The notes: a model not told the origin generated them from the letters alone. 64,000 nucleotides of DNA from Manduca sexta (GCF_014839805.1 NC_051121.1:7485116-7549115), one strand, 5' to 3'; counted from the stretch's first letter, positions 1-11,402 are shown. Program-made: numbers and translations.

Positions 1-1955
1 CCGCAGCCGTGGCCATACGTAATACAATCGCTTTTTTTTCTGTTTTCTCGCAGAAAGTGCCTTATTACTACCGCCCAGCCTTCGTGGGGAGGCGACTGAG
101 CGGTTATGCTGCGGTAACCGGCCGCCTTACGGCCCGGCGTTGAGCCGCCCGGATTTTATGGTGACTTCGGGCGACCGCCGGGCCGAGTCCCTAACCCTAT
201 ATACAACTTAACCTATGCACGGCCTACCAGGTAAAAACTCCGCGGTGACCCTCTTCGACGCATTTGGGACGGCTGCGGGCTTCCTCTGACGTTGAAGTGT
301 CTAAGTCTACGACTGCAGCCGCCCCTGCGCGGTGCCGCCTTGCGGCCCGTCTCCTATGGGGGGGGGGGTCTCAGTAGCCCCCGGGCACCGAAGGACGCCC
401 CCCTTCGTGGCCCCTATTAGTCGCCTTTTACGACAGGCAGGGGATACCGTGGTGGAATTCTCCAAACGCCTCCATTCCACAGGGCGTGGGCGCCGGTCAG
501 TCGTCTACTCGGCGTCTCCTTCTTCTCCTCTGACGGCGGGAGGGATCCTCCCTCTCTCGATCCCTCTCGGCACTCTCCTTCTGCGAGAGGACCACCTCGC
601 ATACGTGGGCCACCGCACGCCAGGCCTCCCGACTGCCGACCATGGAAGCGACCTCGGCCGGCAGCGAGAGATCTCCTCCGACGACTGAAACGAGAGCGCT
701 GCGCTCCTCGTCCCAGGCTGGGCAGGACTCCAACGTATGTTGGGCCGTATCCCGCGGGCAGTTGTCACAATGGTGACACACGGCGCTTACTTCTGTACCT
801 ACTATTTGACACAGGTACTCACCGAAGCAACCATGCCCGGTGAGCACCTGCGTCGTGGCTTCTGTCCAGCCACTGTGCAAAGACAGGACGCACTGCCGCG
901 ACAGCCCGTAGCCCCGCTGTGGGGGCCTCCAGCCTGAGAAGCCACTCCTCCATGGCGGCTCGCCGAAAGGAGCCCCTTTTGGCCTCCACCTCCCTCGGGG
1001 CCGGACGCTGCCCTCGCTGGAACGCCTCCTCCCTCCAGTGAAAGGTGTCGGAGAGGGATTTGGCGTCCAGATCCCACGGCAGGAATCCGGCCAATAGACT
1101 AGCCGTCTCGAACGAGACCGTGCGGTACGCCCGTATGGCCCGCTGCGCAACGACCCGCTGCGGGCCCCTCTGGAGAGCGACAGAACGCCCTCCCAGAGCG
1201 TCAGCCCAGACCGGGCTGCCGTACAACGCCATGGACCTCACGACCCCGTGGTACAACCTTCGACAGGGGATACCAGGACCTTCCAGGTTGGGCAGCAGGC
1301 TAGAAAGAGCGCCCGCCGCCCTGGATAACTTCGTCCTCAGCTTCTCGAAATGGGTGCGGAAGTCCCATCGGCTATCCAAAATTAAACCTAAATACTTCAT
1401 CGTTTTGCCGATGGGAATCCGCACCCCCTCAACCACGATGTGGGCACCGGCCGGTGGCCCCCGCCGAGGCCCGTGGAAACAAATGGCCTCGGTCTTCTCG
1501 AGGGCACCTTCAAACCCAAACGCCTGATTCGGCTCACTACGTGGCCGGAGCCCACAGGCGCCAGGATCGCGGCGTCCTGGAAGGTCTTGGACGTGGCCGT
1601 GACTAGCGTGTCGTACGCATAGTACGCCACGCCGACGCCCCAGAGATTGGCACCACGGAGCACCCAGACGTACCCGATGTTCCACAAGAGAGGGCCTAGA
1701 ACCGACCCCTGTGGGACACCGCACGACATCGCTCTCCGGTGCCACCCGTCGGCGCCTGGATACACCACGTACCTGTCAGAAAGGTACGCGTGCACCAGGC
1801 GCCTGAGATAGGGCGGCACCACGTGGTACCGCAGTGCTTCGTTAATGCATGGCCAGGGGAGCGAATTGAACGCATTCGAGATGTCCAACGAAACAGCAAT
1901 GACTATTTTACCCCTGGACGCAATACAACCCTGAACGCGCGTACATATTGACTTT
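1..1955 (-). mobile_element. R1-clade non-LTR retrotransposon, 5'-truncated and decayed
   Basis: A GC-rich block in an AT-rich window. It carries the 3' half of an R1/TRAS/SART-like second ORF on the minus strand, followed (positions 496 to 1) by a GC-rich stretch that I take as its 3' UTR. The element fades near 1955, within the reverse transcriptase palm, so the endonuclease domain and the first part of RT are missing. 5' truncation is usual for target-primed retrotransposition. A run of 11 G at 358-368 lies in the presumed UTR. The true 3' end may be outside the window. Confidence 0.8.
497..1905 (-). pseudogene. R1-type LINE ORF2 remnant (reverse transcriptase and C-terminal Cys/His motif)
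   Basis: Read on the minus strand, the order is: RT motif A with DISNAFNSL; motif B with GVPQGSVLGPLLWNI; motif C as YYAYDT, where the usual YADD has lost its second Asp; a thumb region with KTMKYLGLILD; then the C-terminal zinc-knuckle-like CHHCDNC...H...C typical of R1-clade ORF2. The reading frame changes near 1505 (after RLGLKV, before ALEKTEA) and again near 880, so at least two frameshifts join three frames. An Arg-rich C-terminal tail ends at a stop at 497. The broken catalytic motif and frameshifts make it a dead copy. Assignment to R1 clade is from motif order and the terminal Cys/His cluster; the exact family is not resolved. Confidence 0.85.
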
Positions 1956-2004
1956 TTAGGTCCTTATAGGGGACTTTCCTACTTAATTTTAATCAATTCG
2001 AGTT

Positions 2005-2690
2005 CGAAATGGATTGAAGTTTTTGACATGAAACAAAAGACGGCGGCAAGTGTCATAAAACACTTAGATGTACCTTTTCCCGATTCGGGTTACCGGTGGA
2101 GCTTGTGTCAAATCAGGGCCACCATTCACTAGCTTGGAATTTCAAAGTTTTTTAAAAAGTAATGGTATTAAATAAATCTTTTCTTCGGTTTACCACCGGT
2201 CATCCACCGGAGCCGCGGAAAATGCTGTCAAATTATGCAAGCGAGCAATTAAGAAAGCGTTACGAGATAATGTAGATATTGATGCAGCCCTACAAACTTT
2301 TTTACTAACTTAAAAAAATACTACACACTGCACTCCAGGAGAAACTCCGGCTAGGCTATTACAAAAGCGTACGTTACGTTCACGGCTAGATTAACTTCGC
2401 CATCACGACAGTGTTTAAGAACAAGTAAGATTGGCCCAAACAATCAGTCTAAATTCTCAAGAGACATAAATCGAAGGTTTAAAAGCGGTGAACCCGTGTG
2501 AGCAAAGGATTACGGTACGCAGGATACATGGATCAAGGGAAAGATTATAGAAAATGAAGGTTCGCGTGGTGCATAGTAGAAAACGATAAGGGTCAAATTA
2601 TTAAAAGACACATTGATCAAATACGGCGCATGTCCCGACTATCCGTCATACCACATTGAGAAGACAAAGATTCAGAAAATCGGAGGGAGG
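2005..2690 (+). pseudogene. Ty3/Gypsy-type LTR retrotransposon integrase fragment
   Basis: Decayed plus-strand coding sequence of an integrase core and C-terminal domain. Readable pieces include KQKTAASVIKHLDV, SGPPFTSLEFQSFLKSNGIK, GAAENAVKLCKRAIKKALRD and, near the end, KGQIIKRHIDQIR, the usual Gypsy integrase tail. The second catalytic Asp (normally in a SDQG motif) is replaced, and several in-frame stops (for example after NGIK) and frameshifts break it. The 5' part of pol and gag are absent. An LTR-like sequence follows about 350 bp downstream in the same orientation, as expected. Not functional. Confidence 0.8.
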
Positions 2691-3024
2691 ATGCAGTGTC
2701 GGTCGTAGTCACGGTGGTGGATGGGAGTAGCAACAGTGTAGTAGGAACGCGAGATGTAGAAAAAACAGCAGTAGGTAGGTATTGTTCGCACGTCAACATT
2801 GCCAGGAAACGTCATCTCGACCCATTGCGGAATGATCTACGCCAAACGAATCCCATACACCCCCGCAATTGGACCGACGATACTCCAAGAGGGACTGTAA
2901 GCCTGTAATGAGCTATGGTTTTGATGAATAGATTCATAAGTAAAGTATTAGAAGTGCGTTTAAGTTAAATAATATTATGTTAGCTATATATATTATTTTT
3001 AATGTAATCATAGTTCTTCATTTA

Positions 3025-3183
3025 GTGAAGGAGGTGTAATGTAGGTTGGTAATTTAATTATTATTGTAACAATGCGAGTAGATTCAAATTGTACCGCCCC
3101 ACTAATTATAAGATAGTGCTCAGTTTTAGTTTGCGAATAAACGGCTTAAATCCTGGACGCTCGAGTGTTATTTTCCCCACACG
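3025..3183 (+). mobile_element. Polypurine tract and LTR-like sequence of the Gypsy element
   Basis: A purine-rich stretch (GTGAAGGAGG, 3025-3034) is followed directly by TGTAATGT, a typical LTR start. An AATAAA lies inside, and the sequence runs to about 3183 (ending near ...CCCCACA). It follows the integrase remnant in the right order and orientation. The right end is approximate, and no 5' LTR was found in the window. Confidence 0.5.
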
Positions 3184-3196
3184 CATACAGTTCAAT

Positions 3197-3363
3197 CAGG
3201 TATGCAAGTTTCATCACGATGTTTTCCTTCACCGTTACAGCAAGCGTTATTTCACAAAGAATACACACGTAATTTTAAAAAAGTCAGAAGTGATTGAGGA
3301 TTGGACCTGCGGACATTCGTGTCCGCAGTCCATTCCATACTCAACTAGGCTATCGCCGCTTTT
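3197..3363 (-). mobile_element. SINE family A, head portion
   Basis: Family A is the commonest repeat here. On its own strand it starts AGCGGCGATAGCC, has an RNA polymerase III A box (TAGCCTAGTTGG-like) and B box (GGTTCAAATCC-like), and has a long tail ending near CAGTGGGCAAGTATATAATA. This copy keeps the tRNA-like head and the segment complementary to CACGATGTTTTCCTTCACCG. The tail is missing. It abuts a Jockey-like LINE fragment at its head side. Confidence 0.75.
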
Positions 3364-3384
3364 ATAACACATTAACAATAAAAC

Positions 3385-3745
3385 CTCAGAATAAAACGTA
3401 TAGATTGCATCGACTTGACGGCCTTTGTCAACAGTTAATGTCACCTTATCTACATACTGCACGAGATTCGTGTTGGTGGATCTCCTTGTGAAAAATCCGT
3501 GTTGGTTTGATGACCGTTGATCTTTTACATGTCTGTAAACGGTATACCAGGGATTCGAATATTTCAGCTAAGCCACACAAAATGAAAATAGGTCTGTATT
3601 TGTAATGAGATCCTTACTCTTGTGGATTGGTACGATTCGTGCGTCCTTCCATTTAGTTGGGAAAACCAGAGGATAACAATTTGTTGAAGATACTATGCAA
3701 GGGAGACGATCATTGGCTGGACCGATATCACTATTTTTTTTTTGT
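3385..3745 (-). pseudogene. Jockey-like LINE reverse transcriptase fragment
   Basis: Minus-strand translation gives a decayed RT N-terminal region: FPTKWKDARIVPIHKS, then a degraded YRPIS-type stretch, then SSNQHGFF, then NTNLVQYVDKVTLTVDKGRQ and VDAIYT, where the YTDFSKAFD catalytic motif should begin. That motif is cut off by the SINE at 3363. One in-frame stop and loss of both ends show a dead fragment. The order KW..A.IVPI / QHGF / VDAIYT is diagnostic of Jockey and related LINE clades. Confidence 0.75.
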
Positions 3746-3869
3746 TGTGTTTGTTATTGTCAGGAAAAGTTTTTTATGAAAGAAATAAATAAAAAAATTG
3801 CGCGGAAAATTAGAAAATTTAAGAAAACTTAACGACAATATTAATTTTACATAACTGTCAGTGGTTTGA

Positions 3870-3945
3870 AATAACTGTCAGCGATCGACAGAATGCGCGC
3901 GTGCATACATAGTTAAGACAGGACAACGTCTGTCAGGTCAGCTAG
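3870..3945 (+). mobile_element. Helitron 3' terminus
   Basis: The sequence ends GGTCAGCTAGT, with the Helitron CTAG at 3942-3945 followed by host T. It is preceded by a short stem-forming GACA...TGTC stretch. The 5' TC end was not identified; 3746-3869 may belong to the same element. Confidence 0.55.
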
Positions 3946-4609
3946 TTTATTAATATTTTATTCTAATATTTACCATCGGGTGAGCTACGTAATGATCTAT
4001 TTGTCTTATCAATTACCTTTATAAAATATATCAGTAAGCAAGTGATATCATTTTGAATGCGGCAAAATTTCTAATTGTATACCTTTATTAGTTGTATACC
4101 TAGATTTAATTTCTCTCGCATGCATATATTTAAAACACGTCTATATTTTACCAATAATAAAACTGTCCATTATTAACGCGGTGAAACCAGCAAATTACTC
4201 CTTAATGTAAGTGCAAATTACTTTTATTCGATCTCGAATGCTAATCTCGACGTAGCGTTAGATGTTATTGCTTTTTACTCGACAGGAATTTAGTAAAAAA
4301 GCGGCCAACAACACGTTCGCTTTCTACAATCTATGGTTATTACATGCTATCTCAAACAGTCACGGTGCCTGACATTGAAATCGAAAGAGCAGGATTTTGT
4401 TGCTTTATTTTCATTCCCTGAGTAGCGGTGCTGTTTTTTATTATTATGTTTTGAAAGAGACTTACGCAGCCCTTTGTACTGACCACAAATAATGTTATAA
4501 TGGATTCTACCATGGACTGGCGCTTTCATAAAATCTGCAATTACTCTTGTATGTAGCCCCAAAACATAATATGAATTATTATTAAGGATAACAGCCGAAA
4601 CAGAGAGGT
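3946..4609. other. Intergenic, nothing recognised
   Basis: AT-rich sequence. The minus-strand open frame at 4347-4562 (71 codons) has no recognisable motif or coding bias and is not called. Confidence 0.5.
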
Positions 4610-4918
4610 TTTACTGGTAGGTCTCTCATATGTGAGAGTCCGCCTGGGTAGGTACCACCACAATGACTATTTCTGCCGCCAAGCAGTAGTGTGTAGTCAT
4701 TTGTGTTCCGGTTTGTAGGACATTTTAGCCAGTGTATCTACTGGATAATAAGACTTAACATCTCATGTCTCAGGATGGCGAGCGCAGTGAAATACCAAAC
4801 AATACTTTGTAATTCAAGGTATTGGATGGTGTTTCTATTGATTATGGGCGGTCGTATCGGTTACCATCAGACGAACGGCAAGCACCTCTCGTCATTTAAA
4901 GCAATAAAAAAAAACGAA
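4610..4918 (+). mobile_element. LINE 3'-UTR fragment with A tail
   Basis: A moderately GC-rich block starting near GGTAGGTCTCTCATATGTG and ending in a poly-A run (about 4908-4915) after AAAGCAATAAAAAA. The form (UTR-like, poly-A tailed, no coding) matches a 5'-truncated LINE end. From memory this sequence type is dispersed in moth genomes; no database was searched. Confidence 0.55.
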
Positions 4919-5453
4919 ATTACTCACAGTCGGACGCAACGTTGCGTCCACCATACCTGCAAATAGTCGTTTACCTTAATATTTTGCGAAAATAAGGGTA
5001 TAAAGGTTTTGATGTTTGTAAGAATTAAACATAGAGCCTACTGAACTGGTTTAAATAAAATTTGACACACCAATAGACCATGTTAGCACTACTTTCTATA
5101 TTTGATAAGCAACATATTTTAATTACATAATTCTTGTCCGCAAACAATCGATACAAAATAAAAACTATACACAGTATAACAAAATAATTGCCATGACTAC
5201 ACAATCTAAGAACGTAGAAAAAACCACTCTATCAAGTACACCAGTATTTCATTACTATCCCATTTGCAATATAAAAATAGACTTCACATGCATATCAAGC
5301 CAGTAGCCGTTGCTAATGTGAACCAGTCACACATCACTAGACGAGTGTGGCTTTACTAGATATACGATACTTGAGGTTGGTCGACTCCGACCGCTGTAAC
5401 TGAGCCGTGTACTCTTACAGAACAAGAGTTGGCACAATCCATAAAATAACATA

Positions 5454-5638
5454 TCACTACATAGTATAAAACAAAGTCGCTTTCTCTGTCCCTATGTGTG
5501 CTTAAATCTTTAAAACTACGCAACGGATTTTGATGCGGTTTTTTTTAATAGATTCAAGAGGAAGGTTTATATGTATAATAACATCCATTAAATAGTGGAG
5601 AAATATTGCACCCGTGCGAAGCCGGGGCGGGTCGCTAG
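5454..5638 (+). mobile_element. Non-autonomous Helitron, complete (185 bp)
   Basis: Both termini are visible: 5' TCACTACATAG at 5454 and 3' CGGGTCGCTAG ending at 5638. The element lies between host A (5453) and host T (5639), the Helitron A/T target. A subterminal GC hairpin (ACCCG...CGGGT) lies just inside the 3' end. It has no coding capacity. A reverse-oriented relative is at 20564-20859. Confidence 0.8.
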
Positions 5639-5719
5639 TATTAAGTAAACTGAGTTCAATTTAAAATTTATTTTATTGGGAGAAATTGTTTCATCTAGGT
5701 ATAATAACTTGGTTTAGAT

Positions 5720-5875
5720 CAGTGGCGAAAGGTCCATATAACCCGATTCCTATCGGCTTTCCTTATGTAGAATCTAATTATTACTAGAACATAATGATTT
5801 GTAGTCCGCATTCATGCATGTTCGTACCTATAAGTTATGTCGTGTTCCCTTTCGTGAAATTCCTTCCTTCGCCAA
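5720..5875 (+). mobile_element. MITE-Z copy 1
   Basis: MITE-Z is my label for a ~160-bp repeat with inverted ends CAGTGGCGAAG ... CTTCGCCACTG and an internal stretch near CCGATTCCTGCCGGCTTCCC. Seven copies occur in this window. This one keeps both ends, the right one slightly decayed (CTTCGCCAA). Confidence 0.65.
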
Positions 5876-6944
5876 TTTTAGATAAGTTAAGCGTTTTTTT
5901 TACACTCGGCTTCACTATTAGTTTAAATCCAGCAATGCTTCTCACCGAGTCCTTGATTCTAGTTCATGACATGCCTTAATTTCCTCGCCTCACGTAACAG
6001 CTTACGTGGTTTAAATTTGAATAAACTTTTATTTTACTTATTTTCAGATTCTCCCAAACGGATCGTAATCGTCGGTATCCTTGTGATGTATGACAAAAAA
6101 TAAATTAGTTCAAAAATCCTTTCTCCCTGTCTGGCCGTCACGGCGCATGCGCGACAACAATGCGTCTGGGAGTGCTCTTGCCAGCTATAATGCATCCACA
6201 CATTGCTCGTGTTACTTGACGAATAAATGTAACGGATAAAAAATGTTTCCATGAATCCAATTAGAATAATTTAAGTTACTCTAACGCCCGAAATTAATAA
6301 TGTATCTACTATCCAAGACTGAAACCTATCTTAGATTGCCGACTATCTTTCGATTGCTCTCCTACCGGCATGCCAATATTTTAACTCGCCTATCCTTGCT
6401 TGCCTTCAACGATAGATCGCTGGCAGTCCTTTCCAGATGCGTTCCCTCCCTGACCATTCCATTTTATGCAGAATATTCCATTCGTAAAAAAAAATACTTT
6501 TTGTATTTTCCATACAAACTATTCGTTTCAATATTTGCCTAATTGCGAAAAATAAGACTTGGAGTGATAAAAAAATATTTTATGTATTTTAGCCCTCCAA
6601 AGGAATAATTAATAATTAGTACATGTCATATTTAAGATACAAACTTTTTTATTAGTTTCAAAATGGAACGTGAGTAATGTGGTTGCTAACATATTTTGAC
6701 ACTGAAGTTTAATTACATTGTTCATAATATATTAATAAATCTTTAAAGGATTTAGTTTTTAGTATGAAGTACGCAGTAAACTCGGTGCCATATAATAATA
6801 ATTGGACTCTGTACACATTATACAGTGTTATTGAACAAATTACAATTCCGTTATACATAATTGTTGCATAACTTACACCGTTTATGCAGCGCACGCAACG
6901 GAAGCTCTCAAAAGTAATCAATTTTAGCCGTTTTTGGTCCCATT
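5876..6944. other. Intergenic, nothing recognised
   Basis: AT-rich. Short open frames at 5794-5979, 6034-6252, 6300-6542 and 6709-6921 lack conserved motifs, good start context or splice structure. A small GC-richer patch near 6121-6185 is not recognised. Confidence 0.45.
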
Positions 6945-7107
6945 GGTCATAGTGTGATGATATACATATACCCTATAATAGCCATCCTCAATAAATGGGC
7001 TATCCAACACTACAAGAATTTATCAATTCGAACCGGAAGTTCCTGAGACCAGCGCGTTCAAACGAACATACTATTCAGCTTTATATAATAGTATACATAG
7101 ATAATGT
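6945..7107 (+). repeat. Dispersed repeat B, copy 1
   Basis: Repeat B reads GGTCATAGTGTGATGATATA... through CAATAAATGGGCTATCCAA and GCGCGTTCAAAC to CAGCTTTATATAATAGTATA. Other copies lie at 15325-15485 (minus) and 45594-45735 (plus), with tail fragments at 36413-36540 and 46370-46465. Its class is unresolved (Helitron-like tail or SINE). Confidence 0.6.
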
Positions 7108-7259
7108 ATAGAAATTTTGCCTGTTTCTATGTTTTAACTCTCAACTAATAAAACTATGTTAATTTGTAATTATTATTTTGAATTACAAATGTAGATAAGC
7201 AATAAAATAAATAGCAGTGATTGTAAAGGTATTTTATTTTACTAAGTAAAGAAGTTATT

Positions 7260-7870
7260 TGTTAATGCTGTTCTTTCTCCAACATCTTGATTCTCTATAT
7301 TGTTTTCATAATATCAGCAGTTGATAACTCCACTTCGGTTGGAATTTCCTCTAGCCTGTGATTCCGACAAATATTGTGCAAAACTGCAGTTGCAATTATT
7401 ATTGTTTGAACTTTAGGTAAAGATAAACGCAATGTCAATGCAATCACAGGGAAGCGACGTTTCCATGTACCAAATGTCCTGAAAAAGATAATATAAATAT
7501 TTCCTATTCCTCAGCAAAAGTTGATGGAATGGAGAAACACCATAGTTCCTGAAAAACGATGCAATTGCCCCTTGTTAGTACCTATCTAATAGTTCGGTAG
7601 GTACGGTATTTTTTGTAAATAATGTCAAAAATTATTTACCTTGTACATAGAAGTAACACGAATATACGAGATCAGTTTAACTAACACTGATTGGCAAGCA
7701 GATTTCGAAAGCCTAATCTAAACGTGAAATCAAACTCATCCAGGGTCTGCATGTAGTTAACTCTTTTCATTGCCCGTGATGAAGCGCGACTTTCAGTTTC
7801 GCTATCAGTATCGCTAGTCCCTCCAAATCACTGTCGTCACTGTCACTAGAGAATATGGATATTTCCATTG
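7260..7870 (-). pseudogene. PIF/Harbinger transposase remnant, internally deleted
   Basis: On the minus strand the last exon is nearly intact. An acceptor (TTTTTCAG, ending ~7478) precedes TFGTWKRRFPVIALTLRL and IIIATAVLHNICRNHR, with a stop at 7295-7297. W-K-R-R-F-P plus ATAVLHN is the C-terminal signature of HARBI1-type DDE transposases. Further upstream (about 7640-7860) lie an Asp/Ser-rich stretch (SSDSDDSD), then in another frame YMQTLDEFDFTFRLGFRNL, which resembles the transposase N-terminus. A donor-like AAG|GTAAAT follows. The central domain with the first catalytic residues is missing. Confidence 0.75.
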
Positions 7871-8639
7871 CCTTTTCGTTTCCCTTAAAATCAGTGTAAG
7901 CAATTTTCAAAACATATGGAGTAAACTGAGGAATTGGTCCGATTGGAAAATGCGATTGTTTACAACAATCAAACCAAATGTCAAAACGGGTAGATAGAGT
8001 ATTGGCAAGCGTAAACTGTCATTTTCAAACAGAGGGTAATCTATGATCTGTAATCCGTCCTCTCAAAGATCGATTATTGTTATTGATAGCTTACTCAATC
8101 TATGGATTGGTTATTGGCATGCTTTATCCATAAAAACGAATGAATTATCAATCTTAGATGGCATACATTGGATTAGGATTGGTTATTAATTTCGGGCGTA
8201 AGTGTATCCTTAAGCTAGTTTTTTGGATACAAACTTGTCTTCGAATAGTTTATAACTGATTCAAAACAATCGAAATGTGTTTGAATTTATAATCGCGGAA
8301 ATTAATGAACTCTATTGATATTAATTTATTTATTCGATTTTCCAGCAGACTTAACACTACGATTACTATAATTTAAATATTATAACTTATAGCTATAATG
8401 TAAACCCAAGTTAGGAAACTAAATATGTACATAATTGAATCTAAAATATAAATCGATATCTGCAGATTGATAACGTAAATGCAATCAAAATAATTAAAAC
8501 GTGAACGATCAAACTTGATTATGATTCGTCCATTTATACGATCGATTTCGAGATTAGATAAAAATCGATTATTACTTTCGACCGTTATTGAACCTAAATC
8601 GATGATTGATTATCTCAAATCAACTGCCTTGATTTAGTA
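7871..8639. other. AT-rich stretch with recurring ATCGATTATT-like words
   Basis: Variants of ATCGATTATT and GATTGGTTATT recur at about 8067, 8104, 8175, 8565 and 8600. They could be subterminal repeats of the neighbouring Harbinger remnant, but I could not find a matching terminal inverted repeat. No gene seen. Confidence 0.4.
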
Positions 8640-8950
8640 CCATAGATGCAAGTACCTATTTGATCGCTGGTGGTAGGATATATTTTATATCCGCCAGGAT
8701 AGCGACCACCATACAAAAGGTGTTAAAACCCACCGTAGTGGCCCACGTAAGTGTGTCGCATTCCGGGATCAGCCTGTGTATATCCGGTTACAACAGGCCG
8801 GCATAATTGTGTCGACTGTCGAGGGGTAATCATCTCTCGTCAGTCGACATACTATTTGACCCCACTCCACCTACCATCAGGTCCGGTGCGGTCACTTTGC
8901 CTTGCCCGCATAAAACAAACCTGATGGTAAGTGGTAGCCACTGCTGCTTT
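8640..8950. repeat. Dispersed repeat with palindromic core and CCTGATGGTAAG tail
   Basis: A GC-richer block with inverted stretches: ATCGCTGG...CCAGGATAGCGA around 8664-8704, and GTCGACTG...CAGTCGAC around 8812-8847. It ends in CCTGATGGTAAGTGG, the tail motif also seen at 23425-23545. Likely the end of a LINE or non-autonomous element; the family is unresolved. Confidence 0.5.
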
Positions 8951-9169
8951 ACTGATCTTTGTGAGAACGAATGTTCATTATGAATTATTAAATGAATCAA
9001 GTCATGTATATTTCGCCTATTATCAGCTTTTTGCTTGTGGCTATGTCCGCGTAAATAGTTTTTCCGGGATAAACGTCTTTATATTTTCCTAAAATAAAAT
9101 GGAACCTATATTTTATGTGAGGCCTTTAGCAATACATAATTGAACACTACATTTCATTTGTTTTGTATT

Positions 9170-9425
9170 TACTTGTAATTGTGTCTTTGTGAACTTTATG
9201 CTTCACACCAACTTAGTGTCCGTACGTCACCTGGGTCCCTCATTGAAAATCAGCGCTACAGTATCGGCCATGCTGGTACTGCAGCAAGAAGCTGAATGAG
9301 GGTTCCCATTGTTGGCACAATGGGTATAATTGTGTATTTTTCTTTGTATGTTTTGTTTTTCTCTGCTTATATTGTACTTGTTATACTGTTATTGTCCCAA
9401 AAATAAGTCTTTCTTTCTTTCTATT
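9170..9425 (+). mobile_element. Probable LINE 3' end
   Basis: UTR-like block ending in a TCTTTCTTTCTTTCTA simple tail (9408-9423). Microsatellite-type tails are common at the ends of some LINEs. No coding sequence is visible. Confidence 0.4.
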
Positions 9426-9637
9426 TAATTCCATGCAGTATTTTTGCGTGATGCGTGTACAAACATTTAGACAGAGAAGCCTAAAAACTATTGCTTTGGC
9501 TTGTATTGTTCTAATAAAGAACCCCCAAATTATTTTTTTCTATGATATCAACAATGTCCACACATAGGCCTGTTACAATTTTATTATAACATATTTTAAT
9601 TTTTTTATGGTGTACTGTCGAAACGAAAGTAATGACT

Positions 9638-9866
9638 GGCTCGGTGGCGCAGTTGTATTGCGTGCGGTAAGACAACGCTTTGAGGCTCCGAGTTCGAACC
9701 CCGGTTCAAGCAAAGTGATATTGGGTTTTTATGTTTAGTATCAACTCGGAGCTTGCAATTTGCTGGCTATGATATCATACCACGGAACACACTAAGCAAA
9801 AAGTAAGTGCACTAGTTGCACCTCCGCCTACTCGGAGATAAAGGCGTAATGTGTATGTAAACGAAA
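9638..9866 (+). mobile_element. SINE family B copy
   Basis: tRNA-derived SINE with A box TGGCGCAGTTG (9645-9655) and B box GTTCGAACC (9692-9700), spaced as in a tRNA. A body with GATATTGGGTTTTTATG and a 3' part GATAAAGGCGTAATGTG follow. Related copies: 15985-16200 (+), 29897-30120 (-), 58082-58328 (-). It is not a functional tRNA gene: the 3' half does not close an acceptor stem. Confidence 0.75.
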
Positions 9867-9997
9867 CTAATGTAGGACAATGACTAATGACGTCGATATT
9901 TGAGAGAAATGCACTCGACATGCATCTAGATAACCGAGCGTTGAACCGACAGGACAGGTCAATAAATGCTTTGATAGCACTTTTATTGTTCCGCGTC

Positions 9998-10257
9998 ATT
10001 GATGTATATTGTATAGACATGAACGTCCATATAAACTGTTTGTTCAAAATATGAACTAAAATTTATTCACTTGAACAACAAATAGTTTTACTTATTTGAC
10101 TAATATTTTTTTATTCAAATCCAGCTTTACAATTAAACTCGAGTTCTTATATTATGAGCGCCACTCCGTGGACAACCACAAGCAGTCAATATTGACCAAA
10201 TTAGTCAGGTTGAATGGATTGCAGTTCAATTCAGTTGAACACAGTAAATGTTCCGCA
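9998..10257 (-). repeat. Left arm of a ~260-bp inverted repeat
   Basis: Reverse complement matches 11403-11658 with moderate divergence. Shared words include GTGTTCAA, TTGAATTGAACTG, GCTTGTGGTTGT, CGCTCATAATATAA, AATATTAGTCAAATAA and ATATGGACGTTC. The arms are about 1.1 kb apart. A TGT-starting, AT-rich composition suggests LTR-like sequence. The open frames over it are not convincing genes. Confidence 0.65.
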
Positions 10258-10419
10258 TGAATTATGTAGCGATATGAAAGGTGGTTTGAGCATTTGGAGA
10301 GGATGGATGATAGGATGTCAAAGAGGATATATAAGAGGAAAGTGGATGGAAGATACGGTAAGGGTCTACCGCACTGATCCTTCAAATGTCAGATATATGA
10401 CATTCTTAGTAAAGGCCAG

Positions 10420-10575
10420 GTCAAAATTATCCGGTACCGGCGGGTATAACATAAAAAGATTGATGAAGATGAAGGAAGCGAGAGAAGTATGCCAGAATCG
10501 TACAGTGGTAACTGGCATTTCATTGTCTCTGCCTACCCCTATGGGATAGAGGCGTAATACTATGTATGTGTGTAT
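10420..10575 (+). repeat. LINE/SINE 3'-tail fragment
   Basis: Ends with GTCTCTGCCTACCCCTATGG, then GATAGAGGCGTAATACTATG and a short TATGTGTGTATG tail, a dispersed moth repeat ending by my recollection. A related piece in reverse lies at 43715-43790. The 111-codon open frame across 10214-10549 is probably decayed repeat. Confidence 0.45.
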
Positions 10576-11402
10576 GAATTATATTATTTGTGTCCCTACA
10601 TAGTATATTGTTAGTATTACTATTTACATAAATAAGCCTGTGTAGTCCAAAATTGAAGTACATAAATGCAGACGGTAGTTGCTAATCTGATCATTATAGT
10701 AAATACTATCAGTTAATCATCTCTTGGTGAGCTATATATCAAATACCTTGCCCCCTCCGTCATCCTAATTATAACAACACAACACCATGTTAATTATACC
10801 TTATTAATTATTGTGAAAATATAGAAACAATCTGTGAATTCATTTGAAAAAATACCAACTCATGATAAATTGAGCATTTAATTGAAGTAACTGCTAGATT
10901 ACTAGGTGTTGTATGATACTAAGTATTGTCAGCATTTAGCATTGTCTGTCTAATGCAACAAAACGACATCGGCACAAACGCGATATTTTCTTTGTCAGTA
11001 ACGTGTCAATGTCCTTAAAAACGATTTTTTGTTGTGTCCAGATTTTGTCCATGCAGAGTTGTCTGTTGACGCATATAAAGAATATGCGTCAATAAACTTA
11101 AAGAAAGTTTGAGATTTTCTCTAAACTGGAAGTGAATGTAATCCGAATGTAATACAATTTAACTTTTCTTCTAAGATTTAACTTCTCAAAGCTAAAATAT
11201 ATAACAATAAAATGATAGTGATAATGGAACATCCGTGGCGACAGAAGCGTGGCGAGGCGTCTGTGTGGCGCTTAACCATTATGCAGTTAATGTCCTTAGC
11301 AATCATATATACAGGCCTTAGTACGCTTGTGGAGAAATTCTGCCTTCTATCTACCTACTCACCAATATATATGTACTACGTACTAGATTTGGCGTTTCTA
11401 AC
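10576..11402. other. Intergenic, nothing recognised
   Basis: AT-rich loop between the inverted-repeat arms. A direct repeat of TATGCGTCAATA-like words lies near 11070-11090. No gene. Confidence 0.45.

Noticed and set aside
497..688. Plus-strand protein-coding frame 332-688 and other frames over 400-1950
   Set aside because: Shadows of the minus-strand R1 ORF2; no motifs, and composition explained by the GC-rich LINE.
9638..9710. tRNA gene
   Set aside because: A and B boxes are present, but the sequence continues as a SINE body and no acceptor stem closes; related copies are dispersed.
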